NCBI GenBank assembly: GCA_012513595.1
Contig: JAAZBY010000685.1
Coordinates: 1-6,164, forward strand
Direction of reading: 5' to 3'
DNA length: 6,164 nucleotides
From: Chloroflexota bacterium
GTDB taxonomy: Bacteria; Chloroflexota; Anaerolineae; UBA1429
Part shown: piece after piece, positions 1-5,704 of the stretch
Layout: each line of letters starts with the position of its first letter
Numbering within the stretch: the first letter of the stretch is position 1
Made by a program: the position numbers and the translations under genes
Notes under the pieces: model-generated
The model's input: only the letters and a program-made list of their open reading frames with translations
The model's database searches: none
What the model was told of the DNA's origin: nothing

Positions 1-106
1 CAGTATCCTCCGGGTGACGTGGGGCAGCCTGGCCTGAGCTGGCGTGCCGGACCAAGCCGGCGCGGGTGGCCACAAAAGAGGGTGCACGACCACTTTTCCT
101 GAACGG
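1..106 (+). other. Tail of an upstream transcription unit, coding end uncertain
   Basis: The terminator that follows implies a plus-strand gene ending here. Two frames are possible. The frame starting at base 2 reads SILRVTWGSLA and stops at 35-37 (TGA), with almost every third base G or C, as in the genes downstream. The frame starting at base 1 stays open to a TGA at 100-102 but has poorer GC3 and an unconvincing composition (many Arg, Gly and Pro). I favour the first. Too little is present to name a family. A small hairpin (GCCGG/CCGGC, around 45-61) lies between the two stops. Confidence 0.3.
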
Positions 107-136
107 CAAAGGGCGGGCGAACAGCCCGCCCTTTTG
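107..136 (+). terminator. Intrinsic terminator of the upstream unit
   Basis: Perfect 8-bp stem GGGCGGGC (111-118) and GCCCGCCC (124-131) around a GAACA loop, extended by AAA (108-110) pairing with the TTTT tract at 132-135. The A-run on one side and T-run on the other could let it work in both directions. It lies immediately upstream of the -10 box of the next unit and separates the two transcripts. Confidence 0.85.
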
Positions 137-159
137 CTTGGCGCCCGCACGTGTATAAT
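134..159 (+). promoter_or_regulatory. Probable promoter of the flavoprotein-3D-ksgA cluster
   Basis: A perfect TATAAT at 154-159 sits just after the upstream terminator. Its -35 region is poor: the best match, TTGCTT (134-139), leaves only a 14-bp spacer and falls in the T-tract of the terminator. If this -10 is used, transcription would begin near 166. That is downstream of the only conventional start codon (GTG 151) that precedes the Rossmann motif, so promoter and annotated start conflict. The exact -10 match and its place between terminator and gene support it; the weak -35 limits confidence. Confidence 0.5.
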
Positions 160-1503
160 GCAGCGGTAGAGTCACCAACCCGACGGGAGGCTATCACGGA
201 GGTACCTCGGCGCGTACTGGTCATTGGCGGCGGAGCGGCCGGGCTCCTGGCCGCCGGCCGCGCCGCCCAGGTGGCCGGCGAACAGGGCGAACCCCTGGAG
301 GTCATCCTCCTGGAAAAGACCTCCGCCGTGGGCCGCAAGCTCGCCCGGGCCGGGAACCGCCGCGGCAACCTGACCAACTGCGCCCCCGTCGAGGAGCACG
401 TGCGCCACCTGGGCCCCCAGGGGTACTTTGCCCGCAACGCCCTGTACCGCTTCGGCCCGCAGGAGGTCGCAGCCTTTTTTGAGGAGCTCGGGCTGCCGCT
501 CGACGTGGAGCCCGACGGCCGCGTCTTCCCGCGTTCCGGGCGCGCCGCCGACGCCGTGGCCTGCCTGGCCGCCTGGTGCCGCCGCGAGGGGGTCGTCGTG
601 CGCACCACCGCCGGCGTCCGCAGGCTGGTCGTCCACGAGGGGCGCGTCCGCGGCGCGTTCCTCATCCGCGGCTACGTGCTCGAGGCCAACGCCGTGATCC
701 TGGCCACCGGCGGCTGGTCGTACCCGCAGACCGGCTCCTCCGGCGACGGCTGGCTGCTGGCGTCCGAGGTGGGGCACAAGGTCCACCCGCCGGCGGCGGG
801 CCTGGCGGGGATGGAGACCGCCCAGCGCCCCATCGGCCTGGCGGGCGTGTCTTTGCCTGACGTGACCGCCACCGCCCTCCGCGACGGGCGCGTGCTGGCC
901 GAAACGCGCGGTGAGCTGCTCTTTACGCACGTCGGGCTGTCTGGCCCGGCGGTGCTGACCCTCAGCCTGCGCGTGGCGCGCGCCCTGGCCGAGGGGCCGC
1001 TGACCGTCCGGCTCGACCTGTTTCCCAGCCTGAGCGACGCCGAGCTCGACGCGCTCCTGCGCCATGCGCAGGCTGAGGCCGGGCGGGCCATGGCGGAGGC
1101 CCTCTTTACCGGCCTCTTGCCGCGCCGCCTGGCCGCCTCATTGGTGGCCCGCGCCGGGTTGCCGGTCGACCTGCGCGCCGCGCGGTGCACCGTCGCCCAG
1201 CGCGCCATGGCGGTGGCCGCGGCCAAGCGCGCCGAGTTCGAGGTGGCGCGAGCCCGCCCCCTGCGTGAGGCGATGGTCACCGTCGGCGGGGTCGACGTGG
1301 GCGAGGTGGAGCCCACCACCATGGCCTCGCGCGTCGCCCCCGGGCTCTACCTGGCCGGCGAGCTGCTCGACGTCGCCGGGGAGACCGGCGGCTACAACCT
1401 GCAGTTCGCCTTCAGCAGCGGGCGCCTGGCCGGTGAGAGCGCCGCGCGAGCCGTGCTCCGCGAGCCGCCCTCCCCACCACTTTGGAGGCACTCAACACCG
1501 TGA
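151..1503 (+). CDS. HI0933/BaiN-family FAD-dependent oxidoreductase
   Basis: Flavoprotein of the HI0933-like family (NAD(P)/FAD-dependent oxidoreductase, BaiN/RdsA type); substrate unknown, cytosolic. Visible motifs, numbered from GTG 151: FAD-binding Rossmann loop VLVIGGGAAGL (22-32); acidic end of beta-2 LLEK (53-56); family loop GRKLARAGNRRGNLTN (61-76); ATGGWSYPQTGSSGDG (185-200); GELLFTHVGLSGPAVL (254-269); and C-terminal FAD motif LYLAGELLDVAGETGGYNLQ (399-418). Length is close to that usual for the family (about 400-420) plus a short N-terminal extension. The loop usually reads G-R-C-N-x-T-N; here the Cys is Gly. GTG 151 is reported because no ATG, GTG or TTG lies between it and the Rossmann motif. 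However, residues 1-15 overlap the likely -10 box, and ACG 196 behind GGGAGG (185-190) would give a natural N-terminus (M)EVPRRVLVIGGG. The stop overlaps the next gene's GTG. Family call secure; start uncertain. Confidence 0.93.
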   Translation: MYNAAVESPTRREAITEVPRRVLVIGGGAAGLLAAGRAAQVAGEQGEPLEVILLEKTSAVGRKLARAGNRRGNLTNCAPVEEHVRHLGPQGYFARNALYRFGPQEVAAFFEELGLPLDVEPDGRVFPRSGRAADAVACLAAWCRREGVVVRTTAGVRRLVVHEGRVRGAFLIRGYVLEANAVILATGGWSYPQTGSSGDGWLLASEVGHKVHPPAAGLAGMETAQRPIGLAGVSLPDVTATALRDGRVLAETRGELLFTHVGLSGPAVLTLSLRVARALAEGPLTVRLDLFPSLSDAELDALLRHAQAEAGRAMAEALFTGLLPRRLAASLVARAGLPVDLRAARCTVAQRAMAVAAAKRAEFEVARARPLREAMVTVGGVDVGEVEPTTMASRVAPGLYLAGELLDVAGETGGYNLQFAFSSGRLAGESAARAVLREPPSPPLWRHSTP

Positions 1504-3008
1504 GACGATTCACCCTGGATGGCAGGCGCTTTCTGGCCCGCCTGTGGCGCGCCCTGCGCGCCCCGACGGCCTGGCCCATCGTCGCCGTCGTGGCGCTGGT
1601 GGGCGCCCTGGCCCTCGTCTACCTGGGCACCCAGCGCACCGTGTGGATCGAGATCAACGGCCGCCGCCTGGCCCACCGCACCCGCGAGTCCACCGCCCGC
1701 GGCGTGCTGAACGAGCTGGAACTGGCCCTGGCCCCCGAGGATACCTGCGTGGCCCCCGAGTCCGACGCGCTCCTGGCCGGTGAGCCGATCCGCATCGGCG
1801 TGGCGCGCACCGTCGTCGTCATCCACGATGGCTCCGTCGCCCAGGTGCGCACCCAGGCGGAGCGCGTCGTCGAGGCGCTGGCCGACGTCGGCGTGCCCAA
1901 CCTCCCCGAGGACCGCTACTACCTCCGCGAGGAGCCCTGCGACCTCTACGGCCCGCTGCCCAGCGTGCACCCCTCCGGCCGCGTCACGGCGCAGAACCTG
2001 ATCGCCGCGCTGCGCCAGCCGCTGATCGTGCGCGTCCAGCGGGCCGTGCCCCTCCTCGTCGACGATGGGCAGGTGGCCGTCGAGTTCTACACCACGGCGC
2101 GCACCGTCGGCGCCGCCCTCTTTGGCGAGGGGTTGACCGTCTATGAGGGGGACAAGTGCTCCCCACCCCTGGATACCCCGGTCACCGCCGGCATGACCGT
2201 GCGCCTCACGCGGGCGCTGCCCGTGGTGCTCGACGATGGCGGCCAGGCGCGCCGCCTGCGCACGCACTCGGCCACGGTCGAGGAGCTCCTGGCCGAGGAG
2301 GAGATCACCCTCGAAGCGGACGACTATGTGCGCCCCGAGGCGGGCAGCCTCGCTCGCGATATGACCGTCGCGGTGGTGCGCGTCCACGACGAGTACTTTA
2401 TTGAGGAGGAGCCCGTCCCCTTTGAGGTCGTCCAGGTGCCCGACCCGGAGATGGAGATCGACCAGCACGAGATCCGCCACTGGGGGCGGGAGGGCGCCTC
2501 GCGCACCAGGATCCGCGTCCACTATGAGAACGGCATCGAGACCTCCCGCGCCGTCGAGGGGACCTGGCTAGAGCGGCAGCCGATCCACCGGGCCATGCAC
2601 TATGGCACCCGCGTCGTGTTGCGCTCGCTCGACACGCCTTACGGGACCCTTTCCTACTGGCGCGTCCTGCGCATGCTGGCCACCTCGTACAACGCCCCCA
2701 CGGCCGGCACGCCGCTCAACTCGCCCCATTACGGGCTCACGCGCCTCGGCTGGCCGGCGCGCAAGGGCCTGGTGGCGGTGGACCCCCGCGTCATCAACCT
2801 GCGCCAGCCCCTCTACGTGCCCGGTTACGGGCCGGCCGTGGCCGCCGATACCGGCAGCGCCATCCTATGGCGCCGCATCGACCTCTGCTACGACCTGGAT
2901 AACCTCGTCCTGTGGCGCAAATGGGTGGACGTCTACCTCCTGGACCCCATCCCCTCGCGCGACCGGATCCTCTGGCAGGTGCCCAACACCCCGGTAGAGA
3001 AAGAGTAG
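1500..3008 (+). CDS. YabE/RpfB-like membrane-anchored protein with DUF348, G5-like and 3D domains
   Basis: Predicted envelope protein of 502 aa. A basic N-terminus precedes one transmembrane helix (about 25-43, WPIVAVVALVGALALVYLG) with no signal-peptidase site evident, so the rest is probably anchored outside. Then come ubiquitin-like DUF348 repeats at about 45-100, 102-158, 182-237 and 239-295 (the second is the weakest), a G5-like region at about 296-370, and a C-terminal 3D domain at about 388-482. The three aspartates that name the 3D domain are present: D428 (VAVDPR), D450 (AADTG) and D461 (RIDLCYD). 3D domains share the MltA-type double-psi barrel fold and occur in cell-wall-active proteins. 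Relatives are YabE of Bacillus and, for DUF348-G5, actinobacterial RpfB, but no Rpf lysozyme-like domain is present. GTG 1500 is chosen because it follows GGAGG (1484-1488) by 11 nt and overlaps the previous TGA (GTGA). TTG 1482 would lie in that ribosome-binding site. ksgA follows, as near yabE in Bacillus. Confidence 0.9.
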   Translation: MRRFTLDGRRFLARLWRALRAPTAWPIVAVVALVGALALVYLGTQRTVWIEINGRRLAHRTRESTARGVLNELELALAPEDTCVAPESDALLAGEPIRIGVARTVVVIHDGSVAQVRTQAERVVEALADVGVPNLPEDRYYLREEPCDLYGPLPSVHPSGRVTAQNLIAALRQPLIVRVQRAVPLLVDDGQVAVEFYTTARTVGAALFGEGLTVYEGDKCSPPLDTPVTAGMTVRLTRALPVVLDDGGQARRLRTHSATVEELLAEEEITLEADDYVRPEAGSLARDMTVAVVRVHDEYFIEEEPVPFEVVQVPDPEMEIDQHEIRHWGREGASRTRIRVHYENGIETSRAVEGTWLERQPIHRAMHYGTRVVLRSLDTPYGTLSYWRVLRMLATSYNAPTAGTPLNSPHYGLTRLGWPARKGLVAVDPRVINLRQPLYVPGYGPAVAADTGSAILWRRIDLCYDLDNLVLWRKWVDVYLLDPIPSRDRILWQVPNTPVEKE

Positions 3009-3018
3009 GCCGCCGCGC

Positions 3019-3858
3019 GTGGACGTTGTCGGGATCCTCAGGCAGTACGGCATCCGCCCCTCCAAGGGGCTGGGGCAGAACTTTCTCATCTCAGAGCGGG
3101 TGCTCGAGCGGATCGTGGCCTCGGCAGAGCTGGGGCCGGGTGACGTCGTGTTGGAGGTGGGGCCCGGCCTGGGGCTGATGACCCGCCGCCTGGCCGAGGC
3201 CTGCCGCGGCGTGGTGGCCGTCGAGCTGGACGGGCGCATGGTGGCCATCCTTGCCGAGCGCCTCGGGGACCTGGGCAACGTCCACGTGGTTGAGGCGGAC
3301 ATCCTCGCGGTGGACCCGGCCGAGACGGTGGCCGCGTGCCTGGGGTTGGGGGCGGCGCCGCAGTTCAAGGTGGTGGCCAACCTGCCCTACTACATCACCT
3401 CGGCGGCGCTGCGGCACCTCTTGGAGGGGTCGCAGCGGCCGACGCTGATGACCGTCATGGTGCAGCGGGAGGTGGCCGGGCGGCTGGTGGCCGCCCCGGG
3501 GGGCCTGAGCGTGCTGGCCGTCAGCGTGCAGGTGTACGGCCAGCCGGAGATCGTGGCGCGGGTGCCGGCGGGGGCCTTTTACCCGGCGCCCAAGGTGGAT
3601 TCCGCCGTGGTGCGGGTGCGCGTGTACGATGAGCCGCTGGTGCCTGCCGCGGTGCGGGAGCAGTTCTTCCGCGTGGTGCGGGCGGGCTTCGGGCAGAAGC
3701 GTAAGCAGCTGGCCAACTCGCTGGGCGCGGGGCTGGCGCTGGGGCGCGCGGCGGCCGCGGCGGCGCTGGGGCGCGCGGGGATCGACCCCTCCCGCCGCGC
3801 CCAGACGCTCTCGGTTGCGGAATGGCTGCGGCTGACGGAGGTGCTGGGGGAGGGGTGA
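3019..3858 (+). CDS. rsmA: 16S rRNA (adenine-N6,N6)-dimethyltransferase KsgA/RsmA
   Basis: Dimethylates two adjacent adenines (A1518 and A1519 in E. coli numbering) in the 3'-terminal helix of 16S rRNA, using S-adenosylmethionine, late in small-subunit assembly. The 279-aa length is typical. Visible motifs: GIRPSKGLGQNFL (11-23); SAM-binding EVGPGLG (46-52); acidic ELD (69-71) and EADIL (92-96); catalytic NLPYYIT (121-127); FYPAPKVDS (187-195); and C-terminal GFGQKRKQLANSL (223-235). All key positions are intact, and rRNA erm-type methyltransferases are excluded by the FYPAPKVDS and GFGQ-RK signatures. GTG 3019 starts 10 nt after the preceding stop, with no clear Shine-Dalgarno sequence (only a purine-rich stretch inside the end of the upstream gene). 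Translation probably depends on ribosomes arriving from the 3D-domain gene. Confidence 0.97.
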   Translation: MDVVGILRQYGIRPSKGLGQNFLISERVLERIVASAELGPGDVVLEVGPGLGLMTRRLAEACRGVVAVELDGRMVAILAERLGDLGNVHVVEADILAVDPAETVAACLGLGAAPQFKVVANLPYYITSAALRHLLEGSQRPTLMTVMVQREVAGRLVAAPGGLSVLAVSVQVYGQPEIVARVPAGAFYPAPKVDSAVVRVRVYDEPLVPAAVREQFFRVVRAGFGQKRKQLANSLGAGLALGRAAAAAALGRAGIDPSRRAQTLSVAEWLRLTEVLGEG

Positions 3859-4041
3859 GGCCGCGCAGCGCCAAAGTGGAGTCGTCCCGTGCGCCGGCCC
3901 GCACGCCGGCAGGCATGAAGACGGGGTGCGCGGCAGACCTCTGGGCCGGCGCGACAGCGCCGCTGCCCTGCCGAACGGCCGCGGCAGGCCTCGCGCCTTG
4001 TCGTCCCGCCGTCCTATGCCCCCCACGCGCGGCCGCCCAAC
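3859..4041. other. GC-rich non-coding gap after ksgA, with small hairpins
   Basis: No frame here looks coding. It holds three short hairpins: GTGCG/CGCAC (3889-3904, 6-nt loop), CGGCGC/GCGCCG (3947-3962, GACA loop) and CCTGCCG/CGGCAGG (3967-3988, 8-nt loop). The last two are adjacent and could mark the end of the ksgA transcript, but none is followed by a T-run. An ordinary intrinsic terminator is therefore not supported, and factor-dependent ending is as likely. Confidence 0.4.
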
Positions 4042-4070
4042 TTGAGCCTCCCGCCCTTTTCGGCTATAAT
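4042..4070 (+). promoter_or_regulatory. Sigma70-type promoter of fmdB
   Basis: -35 TTGAGC (4042-4047, four of six consensus bases) and -10 TATAAT (4065-4070, perfect) are separated by exactly 17 bp. Transcription should start near 4077, giving a leader of about 78 nt before ATG 4155. The leader holds a small CGGC/GCCG hairpin (around 4094-4105), but I recognise no riboswitch in it. Confidence 0.8.
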
Positions 4071-4154
4071 GCCCAATTGTGAGTCCGGTCGGCCCCAGCC
4101 GGGTGGTTGAGGCAGGCCCGCCGCCGGAAACAGCAGTTGCAGAGGGAATGACGC

Positions 4155-4451
4155 ATGCCGACCTATGGGTACAAGTGTGAAGAGTGTGGCGTCACGTTTG
4201 AACGCTTCCAGCATTTCTCCGAGGACCCCATCAAGACCTGCCCCGAGTGCAGCGGCCCCGTCCGCCGGGTGATCTTTCCCGTCGGGATCGTCTTCAAGGG
4301 TTCCGGTTTTTACGTGACGGACAACCGCGCCGGCTCGTCCACCGCGTTGCCCGGCAAGAAGAACGGCGAGGCCGATGCGGCCCCGGCCGCCGAGAAGGGC
4401 TCCTCCTCCCCCGCCGACAAGCCGGCGAGCAAGGCCGCGGCCGAGTCCTAA
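4155..4451 (+). CDS. FmdB-family zinc ribbon protein
   Basis: Small putative zinc-ribbon protein of the FmdB/CxxC_CxxC_SSSS family (98 aa). The family was first noted as a putative regulatory protein beside formamidase/amidase genes, but its molecular role is not settled. The N-terminal MPTYGYKCEECG, the two CxxC pairs (C8/C11 and C29/C32) that would hold one zinc ion, and VFKGSGFYVTDNR (46-58) are typical. After about residue 60 the protein becomes a low-complexity tail rich in Ala, Lys, Ser, Pro and Glu, probably disordered, as is common in the family. GAGGG (4142-4146) lies 8 nt before the ATG. It has its own promoter and terminator, so it is probably transcribed alone. Confidence 0.93.
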   Translation: MPTYGYKCEECGVTFERFQHFSEDPIKTCPECSGPVRRVIFPVGIVFKGSGFYVTDNRAGSSTALPGKKNGEADAAPAAEKGSSSPADKPASKAAAES

Positions 4452-4462
4452 ATGGGAACAAC

Positions 4463-4511
4463 AAGAGCTCCGAGCCCCTGCCTTGACGGCCGGGGTCCTC
4501 GGAGCTCTTTT
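4463..4511 (+). terminator. Long hairpin terminator after fmdB, possibly bidirectional
   Basis: A 12-bp perfect stem pairs AAGAGCTCCGAG (4463-4474) with CTCGGAGCTCTT (4498-4509), continued inside by CCCC/GGGG and GCC/GGC pairings. It is followed by TTTT (4508-4511). On the minus strand the hairpin is followed by a T-rich stretch (TTGTTGTT), so it can plausibly also end the convergent small gene whose stop is at 4533-4535. Confidence 0.85.
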
Positions 4512-4532
4512 CATGCCCGCCTGCGGCGAGGC

Positions 4533-4832
4533 CTATAGCTGAAAGCCGTCGCTCTTGGCCACCACGCGGTAGGCCACGTTCTCCGCAAACTGGCCGATCT
4601 TGGTGCGTACCTCTTCCCACTCGCTCGAGGCCATCGAGGCCTCCATGGCGGCCTGATCCTTGGAGACGCCGCAGATCATGGCCTGCGGCCCCTGGCCCCA
4701 GATCGCGTACCAGGCCTCCGTCGGCTGGACGTTCATGGCCAGGAACAGGCGGGTAAAGTCGTTGTTCACGAACTCGAGGAACTCGGACTCTTGGCCGTCG
4801 CGGATGTTCCAGGTGACGATCAGCTTGACCAC
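4533..4832 (-). CDS. Conserved-looking small protein, predicted ferredoxin-like (dimeric alpha/beta barrel type) fold
   Basis: A 99-aa protein with no membrane segment, signal peptide or cysteine cluster; function unknown. Its predicted order of elements is strand (KLIVTWNI, 3-10), helix (ESEFLEFVNNDFTRLFLAM, 15-33), strand (EAWYAIWG, 39-46), strand (QAMICGVSK, 50-58), helix (AAMEASMASSEWEEVRTKIG, 61-80) and strand (NVAYRVVA, 85-92). This beta-alpha-beta-beta-alpha-beta pattern resembles small ABM/NIPSNAP/EthD-like alpha/beta barrel proteins, but no catalytic residue identifies a member. I have an impression of similar proteins in Chloroflexota, unverified here. GTG at 4832-4830 is chosen because AGGGG (plus-strand 4841-4845) lies 8 nt ahead; an in-frame GTG at 4841 would overlap that site. 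Divergent from dtd and convergent with fmdB. The composition, ribosome-binding site, promoter and terminator all support a real gene. Confidence 0.82.
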   Translation of the reverse strand: MVKLIVTWNIRDGQESEFLEFVNNDFTRLFLAMNVQPTEAWYAIWGQGPQAMICGVSKDQAAMEASMASSEWEEVRTKIGQFAENVAYRVVAKSDGFQL

Positions 4833-4850
4833 GGTAGACACCCCTGTGTG

Positions 4851-4879
4851 GTGACAACGTGTTGCCCATCCACTATAGT
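4851..4879 (+). promoter_or_regulatory. Promoter of dtd
   Basis: -35 GTGACA (4851-4856, five of six consensus bases) and -10 TATAGT (4874-4879, five of six) with a 17-bp spacer. Transcription should start near 4886, leaving a leader of about 56 nt. The -10 shares bases with the opposing promoter. Confidence 0.75.
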
Positions 4880-4900
4880 CCGACAGGCCCTCCCCAGCAA
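4872..4900 (-). promoter_or_regulatory. Promoter of the small minus-strand gene, overlapping the dtd promoter
   Basis: On the minus strand, TTGCTG (plus 4895-4900, three of six consensus bases) and TATAGT (plus 4872-4877) are 17 bp apart. The -10 lies in the palindrome ACTATAGT (4872-4879), which reads the same on both strands. The start would be near 4865, giving a leader of about 33 nt. The -35 is weak, so this promoter is less certain than that of dtd. Confidence 0.55.
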
Positions 4901-4941
4901 GTGCCAAACGCTGCCGCGGGGGCGGGCCGGGGAGGGTCAGT

Positions 4942-5412
4942 ATGCGAGCGGTGCTACAACGCGTGGCGCGCGGCGAGGTCTCCGTCGACGGTGAGGTGCT
5001 CGGCAAGATCGGGCCGGGGCTGGTGCTGTTGGTGGGCGTCCGCGAGGGGGACGGGGAGGAGGAGGCCGCCTGGCTGGCCCAGAAGGCCGCCAACCTGCGC
5101 ATCTTTGCCGATGACGAGGGCCGCTTTGACCGCTCCCTCCTCGACGTCGGCGGCGCGGCGCTGGTGATCTCCCAGTTCACCCTCTATGGGGACGCGCGGC
5201 GCGGCCGGCGGCCGTCGTTCACCGATGCGGCGCTGCCGGCGGTGGCCGAGCCGCTCGTGGAGCGCTTTGTGGCGCTCCTCCGCGCCGAGGGCCTGGCGGA
5301 CGTGCAGACGGGGCGCTTTGGCGCCCACATGGTCGTCTCGCTGGCCAACGACGGCCCGGTGACGATCATCCTCGACACGGACGTGTCCCGCTCCGGCCAG
5401 CCGAAGCGGTAG
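4942..5412 (+). CDS. dtd: D-aminoacyl-tRNA deacylase
   Basis: Hydrolyses D-amino acids (and glycine mischarged on tRNA-Ala) from tRNA, an RNA-based proofreading activity in the cytosol; the enzyme is a homodimer. The 156-aa length is close to the usual 145-150. Signatures are intact: N-terminal [16 protein letters not shown] (77-84); GRRPSF (88-93); and NDGPVTI (136-142), which holds the Gly-cisPro pair (138-139) that reaches into the partner active site and screens chirality. Ribosome-binding site GGAGG (4931-4935) is 6 nt before ATG 4942. In many Firmicutes dtd follows relA; here it stands alone behind its own promoter. The last 8 residues or so are a polar tail. Confidence 0.97.
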   Translation: MRAVLQRVARGEVSVDGEVLGKIGPGLVLLVGVREGDGEEEAAWLAQKAANLRIFADDEGRFDRSLLDVGGAALVISQFTLYGDARRGRRPSFTDAALPAVAEPLVERFVALLRAEGLADVQTGRFGAHMVVSLANDGPVTIILDTDVSRSGQPKR

Positions 5413-5421
5413 CCCCTTCAT

Positions 5422-5467
5422 GACCCCCGGGGTCCCGGCCGAAGACGGCCGGAAGACCCCGGGGGTC
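5422..5467 (+). repeat. Hairpin unit 1
   Basis: Outer arms GACCCCCGGGGTC (5422-5434) and GACCCCGGGGGTC (5455-5467) pair perfectly over 13 bp. Inner arms CCGGCCG (5435-5441) and CGGCCGG (5446-5452) pair over 7 bp around an AAGA loop, leaving a two-base AA bulge on the 3' side. It begins 9 nt after the dtd stop, so it may act as the 3' structure of that transcript; no T-run follows. Confidence 0.85.
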
Positions 5468-5524
5468 GAGAGGGCGGCGCCGCCCCACTGCTGCGATCGG
5501 AAAGCCTGCCGTCTAGCCTTTCAT

Positions 5525-5569
5525 GACCCCCGGGGTTTCCCGCCCGCTTCGGGCGGAACCCCGGGGGTC
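5525..5569 (+). repeat. Hairpin unit 2
   Basis: Outer arms GACCCCCGGGGTT (5525-5537) and AACCCCGGGGGTC (5557-5569) pair perfectly; the last base pair differs from unit 1 on both sides, so pairing is kept. Inner arms CCGCCCG (5540-5546) and CGGGCGG (5550-5556) enclose CTT, with a two-base TC bulge on the 5' side. Confidence 0.85.
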
Positions 5570-5618
5570 TACAGGCGGCGAGCCCTGCTGCTGCGACCGG
5601 AGGGCCTGCCGTCTTTTG

Positions 5619-5704
5619 GACCCCCGGGGTCCCGCGCGAAGACGCGCGGCAGACCGCGAAGACGCGCGGCAGACCGCGAAGACGCGCGGAAGACCCCGGG
5701 GGTC
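5619..5704 (+). repeat. Hairpin unit 3, internally expanded
   Basis: Outer arms GACCCCCGGGGTC (5619-5631) and GACCCCGGGGGTC (5692-5704) match those of unit 1. The inner part starts as CCGCGCG-AAGA-CGCGCGG (5632-5649), then grows by further CCGCG-AAGA-CGCGCGG blocks joined by CAGA. The arms are therefore 60 bp apart instead of about 20. Confidence 0.8.
5638..5689 (+). repeat. 20-bp tandem repeat, 2.6 copies
   Basis: The unit GAAGACGCGCGGCAGACCGC occurs perfectly at 5638-5657 and 5658-5677, followed by 12 matching bases at 5678-5689. Identical copies point to recent duplication, probably replication slippage in the hairpin, and each copy can fold into its own small CGCG stem with an AAGA loop. 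Confidence 0.9.

Noticed and set aside
172..1065. Long open frame on the minus strand opposite the flavoprotein
   Set aside because: Same antisense artefact; no ribosome-binding site or family motif.
1392..2522. Long open frame on the minus strand (376 codons)
   Set aside because: It lies antisense to the flavoprotein end and the 3D-domain gene, whose motifs are unmistakable; the His/Gly/Ala/Asp-rich translation is typical of a shadow in GC-rich DNA.
1500..3008. Resuscitation-promoting factor (RpfB orthologue)
   Set aside because: DUF348 and G5-like parts are shared, but the C-terminus is a 3D domain, not the lysozyme-like Rpf catalytic domain.
3091..4026. Long open frame on the minus strand opposite ksgA
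   Set aside because: Composition is rich in His, Arg, Pro and Gln with no recognisable motif; it mirrors the biased third positions of ksgA.
3822..4082. Open frame running from the ksgA end to the fmdB promoter
   Set aside because: It overlaps ksgA in another frame, runs over hairpins and the promoter, and has no ribosome-binding site or recognisable sequence.
4077..4154. Riboswitch in the fmdB leader
   Set aside because: Only one short hairpin is visible and no known aptamer core or terminator/antiterminator pair; about 78 nt is short for most classes.
5422..5467. Ordinary intrinsic terminator for dtd
   Set aside because: The stem is very strong, but no T-run follows on either strand, so it is recorded as a hairpin repeat only.
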